NCBI GenBank assembly: GCA_900618425.1
Contig: UZAN01040075.1
Span: 13,622 to 44,205 of the forward strand
DNA length: 30,584 bases
Direction of reading: 5' to 3'
Source: Echinostoma caproni
Lineage: Eukaryota > Platyhelminthes > Trematoda > Plagiorchiida > Echinostomatidae
The number at the start of each line of letters is the position of its first letter. Position 1 is the stretch's first letter. The notes below the pieces were generated by a model. The model was not told where the DNA came from and ran no database searches. It saw only the letters and a program-made list of their open reading frames with translations. The position numbers and the translations under genes are program-made. Below, one piece after another: positions 10,557 through 19,772 of this stretch.

Positions 10557-12551
10557 AATGGATTCATTGGATTTCATGTCTCTCTCTTTCAGTTTGATTT
10601 ATACTAATTGTTTCATTTATGTTTGACTGTTCAGTCCGGTGGACAGTAGGGAATGCGTCCGGGGGATCGGTCTCGGCTCCGATTTGTGTTTGGTGATGAC
10701 TGCTTTGATGCTTCCCGACAGAGATTCTTCAAGCCACTGGGGAATTTAGTCCGAGACGCACGTGCCAACCTGCCTCTTGGTTTGGTCTACATCAGTTATT
10801 CCACAAATTCTACTCAAGTTTTGCAACCCACGAAGTGTGATAACAGAAAGAATCTTGACTTTCTATTTTGAACATCACGAAATTCTATAATTCGTCGACA
10901 CGGAAATTACTAAGGGGTTTCGAGTGAAGAGGATAGGAAAGCTGCAGTTACATAAATTTTTCACTTGAGGTTAATGTTTTTATATTCTGGCAACAAATTT
11001 AATCCTCCTTCATAACTACAAATCATCACGATTACGTTCTTTGTACCCCTGTTTGATTACTACTGCTGCAAACCTCAGCGAATCACGGCGCACCAATTTG
11101 TTTTGGAAACCTGCAGAATATATTTCATGAAAACTTTCATTCGTGGTTCTCATTTGTTTTGGAATATTTTTGTTTCTATCAGCAACTGGTTGTCATAATG
11201 AATGTGCTAAGAACAAGTGAATTATCTTTCTTATTCTTAGTTAAAGCCCGCAGTTGTACTATGCGGTGAAGGNGATAAAGATCGCACACTTAAAGATCTT
11301 GAAGAAAGAAATGAGATTTGACTCTTGGTCAATGATCGATTATTGACTGGAAGACGTAACTGTAATCTTGATTCTGGGTAGAAATATCAAATACGAGTGA
11401 CTAGCCTGAATATCTCAGATTTCAGGTCTGATTGACATATTCCACAGACAGGAATGAACATTTAATTGGCCATTTCACTTGCCAGTTCTTTTGCTGTCAA
11501 ATAAATGTTTGCACAAAGAATAAAAGGTTGAAGTTTGAGGATCATCATACGGAGATAAGTTTAACCGAAATCGGTATTGAAATCTATGGTGGATTCATAA
11601 ATTAATAAAACAGGCTTGCTAAATTTCGCACTCCTCGGTGTTTTGATCAAAAAGATTCATTTTACTGTTACATGACTCCTACAATAAGATAGTAAATCAA
11701 CCCCACCCCCAAACATTATCATCCTAGCCGTGTCCTAATCACCATTAGGCCTCTTTATTTGTGGTTATGCACCTTGCTGCTACACGTCTAACCGGATCGT
11801 GCAAGGCTATAGGATTGCTCTTAATAACGCTACAATCAGTATTTTGGTTCGTTTGCTTTCTCGGTAAATCTTTTTCGGTCAGATAGACTTGAACAGGGGG
11901 CAATGACCTTACTCACCGTGGTTCACACTCGCCACATCGGACTCTTGATGTTCTGCAGGAACGAGGCTCGCGAACAGTTAATCCATCCCGTTCTAGAGCA
12001 CTGCCAACGCAAATTCGCGTCTGCTTATTCCATGAGCCAGATTTAATCATCTTCAAGGGTTGGCAAATTGCTTTTATTTTCGTTTCCCTATGTGAAATCT
12101 AAGGTCATATCAGTTAGCTTGTTGCTGCCCCCGGGGTTTTAGAAACCATTCGCTGAACGTTAAACTGGCGAATATCACGTGTTCAATTGGATGCGCAGCA
12201 GATAAGTAATAAACCGTACCGGGTTACCATGAAATCAGCTGCTAATAAATAACCATTTAAAATACTCTGTCGGTGGAAGTCATTCTTAGTGTTGTAAATG
12301 TAACTAACAGTTTTCTCTGTATCCTTTATGTATTATGATGTGGTTTTGAACGATAGAATTTGAAATGAATCCACTGTTGACGGATAGTTTATACCGCCAT
12401 ATCCAATCCTAGTTCATCCATAGAAGTCGAATTCAAATTTTTATTATGGGTTAATCACAAAGCTGGTGCTTATTGAATCTCATGGGATCTATACACACTG
12501 GGTTCGGCTGATAGTAAAGTAAGTTAGCAAGGTATAACTTTCACTCAAGGG
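10557..12551. other. No gene recognised
   Basis: Mixed AT-rich sequence with one N at 11273. The open frame at 10653-10871 lies in a GC-richer patch but shows no known domain or splice borders. The patch at 11740-12160 is also GC-richer and repeat-like, without identifiable motifs. The last 60 or so bases are probably the 3' flank of the LINE that follows. Confidence 0.35.
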
Positions 12552-13440
12552 TTATGAACAGTTATTTAGATGTTTTAATGTTTCATCGAGCCGTAACTCG
12601 AATGAATCGACGGTTGGAGCACAAACAACTTGAGATAGTAGAGAGTACCAGGTATCGCAATCTCAGGTTGAAAGAGTGACATCTGAGGTTTGCCTGACTC
12701 TTTAGGAACATAAAATTTAAATGGAGATAACCATTCCTGGATTGTGTTAGTACAGTTCTACACGAGCGATTGGGTTGATGTGTTTCATATACAAGGATCA
12801 TGACTCCTTGTATTTGACTGCATTCAGATGAATAGTATTCGAGAGTTTCCAGTCTTTCACCGTATGATTTAGATTGTAACCCTTTGATCGTTTTGGTTGC
12901 TGTTCTCCGCGAACGCTTGAGTGCTTTTGGTAGCGATTTAGTCATGGATTCCAAGCTTCTATAGCATATTCGGTGTACGGTCTAATGTATACTGATAGCA
13001 AACGGGGTAATAGGTTGGATTTGAACTGTCCAAAAACACGTTTTCGGTAGTCCGATCTGCTCTAATTCATTGATGAAACTCTAACACAATGTGTGAAACA
13101 TCCGAGATCCTCATGAGCCATGAGTCCCAGATATTGTTCCTTCGGAGTAGGCGGTAATGGCTGCTTTCCAAGTTTGTATGGAAAGCGATCCCTGTGATGC
13201 AACAATAAAATCTTACATTTCTCAGAGTTGAATTCGATGTCATTAGTAACAGATCAACCGTAAGCTGCGTCGAGAGTTTTCTGTACGGCTTCACAATCTT
13301 CAGGATGTTTTGGCCGCTCCAGTGAGTAATGGTACCTTTTCTTTAAAGACATCCGGTAGGTCTTTGATGAATGCTGGGAAAAGTTACGGACCTTAGTAAA
13401 ACTTAATGGACAGCCCAAACTTTTCCCGAAAGAGAACAAC
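12552..13440 (-). mobile_element. LINE reverse transcriptase, C-terminal half (CR1-like), decayed
   Basis: Minus strand, reading downwards from 13440: the strand FREKFGL and FIKDLPDVFKEKVPLL (about 13320-13430), LDAAYG plus the broken segment for the NDIEFNSEKCKIL region (about 13200-13275), a KEQYLGL-like segment, and the thumb. The thumb reads LPKALKRSRRTATKTIKGL, SYGERLETLEYYS and YETHQPNRSC (about 12760-12945). The C-terminal tail APTVDSFELRLDETLKHLN stops at 12552-12554. The tail is a common ending in CR1-type RTs. Numerous frame changes and stops make it a pseudogene. It continues upstream at 13647-14160 beyond a SINE insertion. Confidence 0.82.
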
Positions 13441-13646
13441 TGAGTTGAACTAATACTCCCTTTATTCTTTTTATTTTACTTCCTTTTATTGAACATACAA
13501 AAACACTATTTTTAGTAAGGGGGAAGCAGCCAGTCAAAGGGCTGCCATTCAACACACAATGGGGCAAGTCAGGCGGTGGTGGTGGGATTCGAACGCATAT
13601 TCTCAGGGTGATAATTTGGTGACGTTACCACCGGGCCACCACCATC
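13441..13646 (-). mobile_element. tRNA-related SINE inserted in the LINE RT
   Basis: On the minus strand the insert starts with a tRNA-like head (13578-13643). GGTGGTG and CACCACC can pair as a perfect 7-bp acceptor stem, GCCCGGTGGTAACG resembles an A box and CGTTCGAATCCC a B box. It is followed by a body of about 75 bases and an AT-rich tail with AATAAA-like runs ending near 13447. The RT reading resumes on both sides: EEFLRQC-type sequence before, FREKFGL after. The head is only 66 nt and its T stem has mismatches, so it is not a working tRNA gene. No convincing target-site duplication was seen. Confidence 0.7.
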
Positions 13647-14160
13647 GGTACACTGTCGAAGAAATTCCTCAATCCGTTCAACGAGCAATTCTCGAACACC
13701 GTTGTGTTGGAGCTTTCGCACCAGTATAGGGTAGTCAAAAGCTTTGGATAAGTCTAAGTAGACTGCGTCAGCTAATCTTGTCTACTCATCTCGTGGAAGT
13801 AGTAGTTTCGTGGTGCACGATCGTTTCTTCGAAACCCGTGTTGTCTGGCGAAAAAATGTCATAACTCTCTTAATGCTCCATCAGAGAATCAGCGACAATT
13901 GATTCCATTACTTTGACAGAACATAAAAAGAGTGTAACTGTACGGTAGTTCGCGGGATTACTTCGGCAGCCACCCCTGTAAATAAGTGAAATGATACCGT
14001 GCTTCCAGGGCTGAGGAATCACCGTCTTGTCGGATGTGCTCTGGTATAAACGAGCAACAGTTTCAGATGTGTTTAGCCAAGGATGTCAGAATCTGTGGGC
14101 GGATTTTGTCTCTCTCTGAGAATGGATTCCTACATAGCACCAGTTGTTTGGCCTTTACCG
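13647..14160 (-). mobile_element. LINE reverse transcriptase, N-terminal half (CR1-like), decayed
   Basis: Minus strand from about 14150: DKIRPQILTSLAKHI (about 14070-14110), a HFTYLQGWLPK stretch matching the region before the RT finger motif, and the finger segment that reads in another frame VMESIVADSLMEH (about 13880-13925). Then come DIFSPDN-GF, the LDLSKAFDYPILVRKLQHNGV palm motif (about 13690-13770) with the first catalytic aspartate region, and EEFLRQC up to the SINE. Stops interrupt it repeatedly. The endonuclease part of this copy was not recognised upstream. Confidence 0.8.
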
Positions 14161-15671
14161 TTTCAGTTTAAAAGATAACGGTAGTCATTTGGGGCTATGG
14201 GTCACATTGCAGAAGGTATGGGAGCTGAAATTCAACTTTGTCACCTGCAGCGAACACAGCGTAGCATCCATTTTTTGGTAGACTTCAAATAGGTGATAAT
14301 CATGTACCAATAGGTTTTGATTTTGTAGCGGCGTTTATGAGTTCGGTTATAGGGCCAAGGAATCTTTCCAATAGACTAATAGATTGGGCTATTATTCCGG
14401 ATGCTTGAAAACTGCAATATTCTGAAATTATCTGTGGTCCATAGGGGTGTACGTGTTAGTTCTCAGGCATTCGTCTGTAAAGGCGTGGTAAATGTAATCA
14501 AGCTGCATGGTCATTTTGTCCTAATGGAAACGTTATTTCGACTGATTTTACTATAACTTCTCGTTTCTCAATACCGAGTCCAACTTTGAACGAGATACTT
14601 AAATTACCAATTTTTTAAGATAGTGTCAAATAAAAAATATTTGGATGAATGACGAAAATTCTTTTGTTAACACAATGTTTAATTCACCAAATACCATTGA
14701 TAGCACAAAATTTAAAAAATATTTTATTCAATCTTATTGAATTTAGTTACATCTAAATCACGAAATCAACGTAAATTCACAGCACTGATCCAAACGCGGA
14801 CGACTCGAGAACAGCATGTTCAAAGGATTGCCCGGCGGGGTACAAGTTAGTTATCTGTGAAGTAATTTTTTCAGACAGCTTTCAAATTATCCTAATCCAA
14901 TTAAGTGTTGAAAATGCTTTTGAAGGAGAGGGATAGTGTGGCGGTATTTGAAACAGTTGAGATTGACTACATTTTGAAGAAAGAAAAAGTTATTTGATTT
15001 TGGGAAATCGGTTCACTATTACCAAAGTTGATGAACAGACACCATTCATATGTTGACATTACCGTGCATTACGCTTCCAGAATTGTTATTACGAGGTATA
15101 TTTCTGATGTAAACCATGCATGAATATGAATAGATATATATCCAATTGCCGAAATTCCGGAGGCTTACATTTATTTACTTACTCAATAAAACCCCGAATT
15201 AAACGTTTTTGGGGCATTCATGTGCGTTTTTGAAGGTAACATTATTTAAGGAAAACAGTTAGGGCAGCGTACAGAGAGCGATGCACGAAAATTCGCAGAA
15301 AAAGATACGATTGAAATGGCATCTTAATAATTTGGTAGACTAAAAGCAGAAAACATTTACGAATGCTTTGATAAGTAACAGTGAACACTCTCTCTGGTTG
15401 TTAACATTTTTCTTTCTTACAAGATGTTACAAAAGTTTCGTAGGAAATTGTTCAGAGATTGATTACTTCCTGTGACCAGTTTCAGTGAATAGACCTAATT
15501 TTAGGGTGTGTAGAAAGGTCGGTTAGGTAGACATTCAATAGGAAAAATACCATATATGACAATTAGGATACCACCAATAAAAAAGCGTAATTTGGGGAGT
15601 ACGAGGCCACTCCGGAAGTAGGGATCTTTTCATAGCTGGATCATCATCATATGGAATGCACCAGGTATCAA
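14161..15671. other. No gene recognised
   Basis: The first 150-250 bases may be the decayed linker between endonuclease and RT of the LINE. The rest is AT-rich, without open frames above chance, RNA genes or recognised repeats. Confidence 0.4.
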
Positions 15672-15778
15672 GTAAGCTGACTGCCACAGCGTAATATAAA
15701 TAAGTAATCTTACCTTGGAATGTTTTTCGGTTTACTCTAGTGAGCTCTAGGGAAAACCCGTCGTGGCAGTCAGCTTAC
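15672..15778. repeat. Short inverted repeat, 16-bp perfect arms
   Basis: GTAAGCTGACTGCCAC at 15672-15687 is the exact reverse complement of 15763-15778, with 75 bases between. Size and shape fit a solo MITE-like remnant or a stem-loop, but no direct repeat flanks it clearly. Confidence 0.7.
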
Positions 15779-16423
15779 ATCCTAGCTGGGTGAGCCAAAG
15801 TGCTTACACCAGTACTGCCGGTATGCTCTCGTGTAGAGAGAGAGACAGAGAGTGCGTTGTACAAAAGCTTAGGCGGTGTCTCTGTGTGTGGTTTCGAATC
15901 CACCGAAGCTCATGAGCTTTCCTTTTTAAACAAAAGACTTCAGTCTGAAAGAAACAATTATTTTGAACGAGAGGGAGGAATTTCCGGGTCTTTAAAGAGC
16001 TCAAATATTACGGATGCCAGTTCAGCCTCCGCGAGTAAAATTATGGCCCAAGACCTAAAAAATGTTTGTATGAGCTCCGGAAAGTCCGGCATATATACGA
16101 TGAATCGCTTTAAATATATCTTATTCTTTAAGAGATGTGTCTGTTTCACTTAGTAACTATGTTATTATCAGAAACAATTGGTCGCAAGATATAGCCGTGT
16201 TTTTAAAGGTTTGATTCAAAACATCTACACATCAGATCGCTAGTATTGCTCTGCAATGGTAATAAAGTGTCTTGAATCATGGAGACTAACCAGCATGAAC
16301 CTTAAGGTCCAAGGTTGACACCCTGACACTGCCGTTTTTCTTTTTTTGATAGTCAGCCTTACTTTTGTCCTGCTCAGTGCCTGCACCTATCTTCATAGGC
16401 GTTTTGTGTGGGTTACCGTTCCA
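15779..16423. other. No gene recognised; AG-rich microsatellite patch
   Basis: An AGAGAG-type run lies at about 15835-15854. The plus-strand frame 15800-16153 (117 codons) overlaps two antisense frames and has no domain or splice support, so I do not call it a gene. Confidence 0.4.
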
Positions 16424-16503
16424 TATCCCGAGGTTCGAACTGAAAATCACGATTAAACTATGGGCCCTCGTTACTGAGGTGTGTACCCATTACACCATTT
16501 ATC
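16424..16503 (-). repeat. tRNA-like Pol III module (SINE head)
   Basis: On the minus strand AATGGTGTAATGGGT (16485-16499) resembles an A box, and CAGTTCGAACCTC (16430-16442) matches a B box, spaced about 45 bases apart. No convincing acceptor or anticodon stem was found, so a SINE or a tRNA pseudogene is more likely than a tRNA gene. Confidence 0.5.
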
Positions 16504-18774
16504 TTACAACTGTGTGTGAAAAACCCTTTGGGATCGCGAATTAGAAATTGAATAGTAAAATGATTTTCCTATGCCACGCTTTAATGCGCACTAAGTTTAT
16601 CAGAAGGAATCGCTGGTTGAGTGAAAAATTCCCCATTTCCGTCCTTCTGAAGAACAGTTTGGACGGAATAACCTAAGCAGATTGCAGAGAAAGAGCCTAC
16701 CCCTGTCGCTTTTGCTGTGCCGGTTTGGTGGATAAAGGAATAGAGAGAATGTTTAAACATTCTTCTGGTCTGAATCGCATTCGTGGTTATCTTATACACT
16801 TCCCATTACCAATGTTACCAACTGCCCAAATATTCAAATGGACATGTGTGGCACCCAAACCACGCTTGTTTTGAGGAATTCGATGATTTCTGGTACTCCA
16901 TTCACATCATAACTGTCACCGTCATTCCCACGACCGAAATCAGCGCCATGCTAAAGCGAAACNAGCGAAACAACTGTGTCTGCATGGCTACCTCCTGTCT
17001 ATTTCTTTCTCTCCTTCTCTCTCCCTCTCTCTCACTGTCTCACTCCCCGTATGGTGGTGTCATCTGGCAGACACGAAAGCACCATCACGGTGACTGATAT
17101 GTTCTGCACAGACCAGAAACCACACTCCATTTCAACTGATATCTATGACGATTCAACAGTGCTTGAGCACAGTGACAAGCTGCAGCTCCTAAACAAATGC
17201 ATTTGGTCACATGATTTGAACTACCAACATTAACACATGTCACTATTATACAACACAGTACTGTTCACTGTTGACATTTGACAGATGACTGTCTTCGTTA
17301 CTATAACTTCTCACCTGTTCCAGTGACATACGGCTCACTCAACGGCTTGCATTCTACGGTCTGTCAGGAAAACACGTACGCATACGGAAGAAGAAATTAG
17401 CTTAACTGAGTCAAACTCGTTTTCTCTTCATCTTCGTTTTTCTCTTTCTCATCCAGATCAGACTAAATGATGGAGAAAGCTCCAGTATAACATGAATTCG
17501 ACCACAGTGGTTTCTCTGAACAAAAAGCATAACGCAATCAAGTAGAATGAAATCATTTATTATTCTCTTTCCACGGGTCGTTTTTATACAATGATATGGT
17601 TCATTAATTTGAACTTACTCTCCGTAGAGAATACAAGTGCGTTATCCGTAACGGGCTCAAGAGGAACGCTCAAGAGTGAACATTATTTGGAAAAAAAAAT
17701 GAAAATTCCAAATCATTGGCGATGTATCGATCTGCTTTACTCCTTGCACCCCCACCCCCCTTTTGAGACCTATTGACCGTCATATTTTGACCCCCCCCCT
17801 TTCGGGTAAAAAGGAGAAGACAAGCATTCGCATATTACTTACACAGAAATTCTACCTAAAAATAGGAATCCCGTTGGGTATGTCAATACGCAGTCACATT
17901 TTATTGTTCATTTTCCGTCGAGACCGGTCGCACAACACTGACACAATTTCTGTCTGAGTTCTGTGGTATTTCTCGACAGGGTCACAATGTGCGATTCCAA
18001 TCGTCATTCGAATTCCACATTGTCGCTTATCGTTGTCAGATCTGAACTGGGTCATCGTGAAAAAGGTGGTCACAGTCGCAGAGCGCACTCAACTGTCAAC
18101 CTCGCTGGCTGACTTCAGTATTGCCCGTACCTCCTACCTATTCACTACCTCTGAATAGTTGCATATATCATTAGCTGTGTAGGTAACAAAACTGAATTGA
18201 ATTGACAACGAAGTACTTAGAGCTCACTCGATTCAAAACGATCCAGAATGTATCGGGCACCTGTTTGACTACCTGTCATTCATGCCTATGCGTATTCGCC
18301 AAGTTTGTTTGAGTTTTGATAGGTTGCTGTTGACTAATGCGCCGTAGAGAGTACGTTTTTTTCGTTAGACCAACTTAATCCACATGATAGTGCATGCATG
18401 CCAGAACGCAAGCAATCATGTGTGAATGTGATAGATGGTCACGTAAAATGAGTCACGTGATTGACATGGTTTCGATTACTAGAATAGCATAACTGTGGCT
18501 TGTTTGGCTCGTTCGCTTTACATCAAACAAAGTCAGTTTACGGGAGGGAGACCTATCTTAGTACAGAATTTCAATGAATTGACATATTCAAGATGCCGGA
18601 AAACTTCATACAATACAAATTGGTTGATCAATGACATAAAATCGATCAATCCCTGGAGATTATTATCTTCTAATCACGTGGATCGTTCAATTTGTAGTAA
18701 GTATTCATTGTTACATCGCAGGTATAGAGAAACTATCGGGTCATTTTTATTTATTCCGGTCACCCATCCACTCC
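16504..18774. other. No gene recognised; low-complexity patches
   Basis: Contains a CT-rich microsatellite at about 16994-17050, one N at 16963, an A run near 17691 and two C runs near 17750-17800. Short open frames here overlap on both strands and show no domain. Nothing supports a gene. Confidence 0.4.
16994..17050. repeat. CT-rich microsatellite
   Basis: Imperfect CTCTCT/TTTCT run of about 55 bases. It keeps overlapping frames open by chance. Confidence 0.75.
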
Positions 18775-19080
18775 TTGTCATGGAGGGATTTATGGTCCCA
18801 CTATTCACTGGTCTCACCACAAACGTCGGTTTCTTATCACGCACAATTGTGTGGTGCCCAGAAGAAGCAATCAACCCCGAAGTTACTCGGAATTGCTGTT
18901 GCCTCCGGGGGGCGGGACCTGGGTTGACGAATCACCAAAGACTCTTCAAAGCACGGAATCGGAAGACATAAAAGCTTTGTGCGACCGGAATCGGTTGAGA
19001 GTATCAGAAGTTCAGAAGTCAAACCCGGGAACTGAAAGCACGCTTTGGGCAGGAATTTAAACGGTTTGACCGCTACCGCC
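18775..19080. other. GC-rich segment open on both strands, probable dispersed repeat
   Basis: From about 18837 to 19082 one minus-strand frame and one plus-strand frame are both open for 69-81 codons. The segment is GC-richer than its surroundings and sits just upstream of SINE clusters. That look is typical of the edge of a transposable element, but no domain could be named. I do not call a protein. Confidence 0.3.
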
Positions 19081-19205
19081 AACTACCAATATTAGTTTCG
19101 TATTTAGCCATTAAATCCCGTTCTCAAAGTGAAAACTTATAGAATGTTCAGCCTGTAAGTGCACGTAATCAACACTCGTCTTTGCTTCAATAAACAAAAA
19201 GAAAT

Positions 19206-19330
19206 GTAAATAAGGCGTGAGCTGAAAAGCTGAGAATCACTGGACAGCTGTTTTGACCTAGTTGGGTCTCACCAGCAGTGCGAATCCATCATCCCAAATG
19301 AGGTCGAACCCGGGACCTAACAGGTAGAAC
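19206..19330 (-). mobile_element. Hammerhead SINE, minus strand, 5'-truncated
   Basis: Reverse complement of the SINE type at 19557-19772. From its 5' side: TGCTTGCGTTCTACC, a B box GGGTTCGACCTC, GATGGATTCGCACTG, a hammerhead core, then the CAGCTTTTCAGCTCACGCC tail. The A box is missing. It is joined head to head near 19331 with a plus-strand fragment of the same SINE. Confidence 0.75.
19237..19281 (-). ncRNA. Degenerate hammerhead ribozyme
   Basis: Minus strand: stem I GCACTG with CAGTGA (one end pair lost), core CTGGTGA in place of CTGATGA, stem II GACC/GGTC intact, AAAA in place of GAAA, stem III hairpin CAGCTG, then the cleavage triplet GTC. The A6 and G12 changes hit nucleotides required for catalysis, so it should be inactive. 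Confidence 0.7.
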
Positions 19331-19416
19331 GCAAGCAGCTGTTCAGTGCTTACCAGTTTTTCCACTCGCGCCTCATGTGCACGACAAATTCATCACCTAA
19401 TCAAATCAAATCTTCC
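19331..19416 (+). mobile_element. Hammerhead SINE, 3' fragment, plus strand
   Basis: Begins at the hammerhead stem III/cleavage region (CAGCTGTTCAGTGC, about 19336-19349) and continues with the CCAGTTTTTCCACTCGCGCC tail. It ends in the family's short AATCAAATCAAATC repeat (about 19400-19413). Everything 5' of the ribozyme core is absent. Confidence 0.7.
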
Positions 19417-19556
19417 ATTCCTCACATATAACAAATAGTCAGGTGATGAAAGTTTCCAACCGAGTCATAACCCCGGAGGCTAGTGCTGAGATGAGCGTGG
19501 TCTGTGAAGCGCAACAAGCTCGCAACGATGGGTTGTGCTATATCGTCTAACTGAAA

Positions 19557-19772
19557 AGTAAAAAGCGGTCTGATTAGTTGCCCGGTGGCCGATTGGGTAG
19601 TATGCTTACGTTCTGCCCGTGGGGTTCCGAGTTCGATCCCCAGTTTGATCGATGGATTCGCACTGCTGATGAGACCCAACCAGGTCGAAACAGTTGTCCA
19701 GTGCTTCCCAGATTTTCAGCTCACACCTCATTTACACGACGAATTCATCATTGATCAAATCAAATCCTCCGT
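19557..19772 (+). mobile_element. Hammerhead SINE, near-complete copy
   Basis: Order from 5': leader AAAAAGCGGTCTGAT, A box TGGCCGATTGGGTA (19586-19599), B box GAGTTCGATCCCC (19629-19641), hammerhead ribozyme (19660-19704), a CAGCTCACACCTCATTTACACG tail region and a terminal AATCAAATCAAATC run. This is the tRNA-promoter plus hammerhead layout known for Sm-alpha SINEs of Schistosoma. Transcription by RNA polymerase III is expected from the boxes. No protein is encoded. Confidence 0.82.
19660..19704 (+). ncRNA. Type I hammerhead ribozyme with intact core
   Basis: Stem I GCACTG (19660-19665) pairs perfectly with CAGTGC (19699-19704). Core CTGATGA is 19666-19672. Stem II GACC (19673-19676) pairs with GGTC (19683-19686) around a CAACCA loop. 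GAAA is 19687-19690. Stem III is very short: the last A of GAAA pairs with T19697 and C19691 with G19696, closing an AGTT loop. The cleavage site falls after C19698 (GTC). Stem I is open, so the fold is type I. The tiny stem III is typical of SINE hammerheads, which may cleave best as dimers. Confidence 0.88.

Noticed and set aside
13578..13643. Possible functional tRNA gene (minus strand)
   Set aside because: Acceptor stem pairs, but total length is 66 nt, the T stem has two mismatches, and it is followed by a SINE-like body and tail inside a LINE.
15800..16153. Plus-strand open frame of 117 codons
   Set aside because: Covers an AG microsatellite, overlaps two minus-strand frames, and shows no family motif.
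18495..18971. Longest plus-strand open frame (158 codons)
   Set aside because: No ATG at its start, no domain, overlaps antisense frames and a repeat-like GC-rich patch; no splice support.
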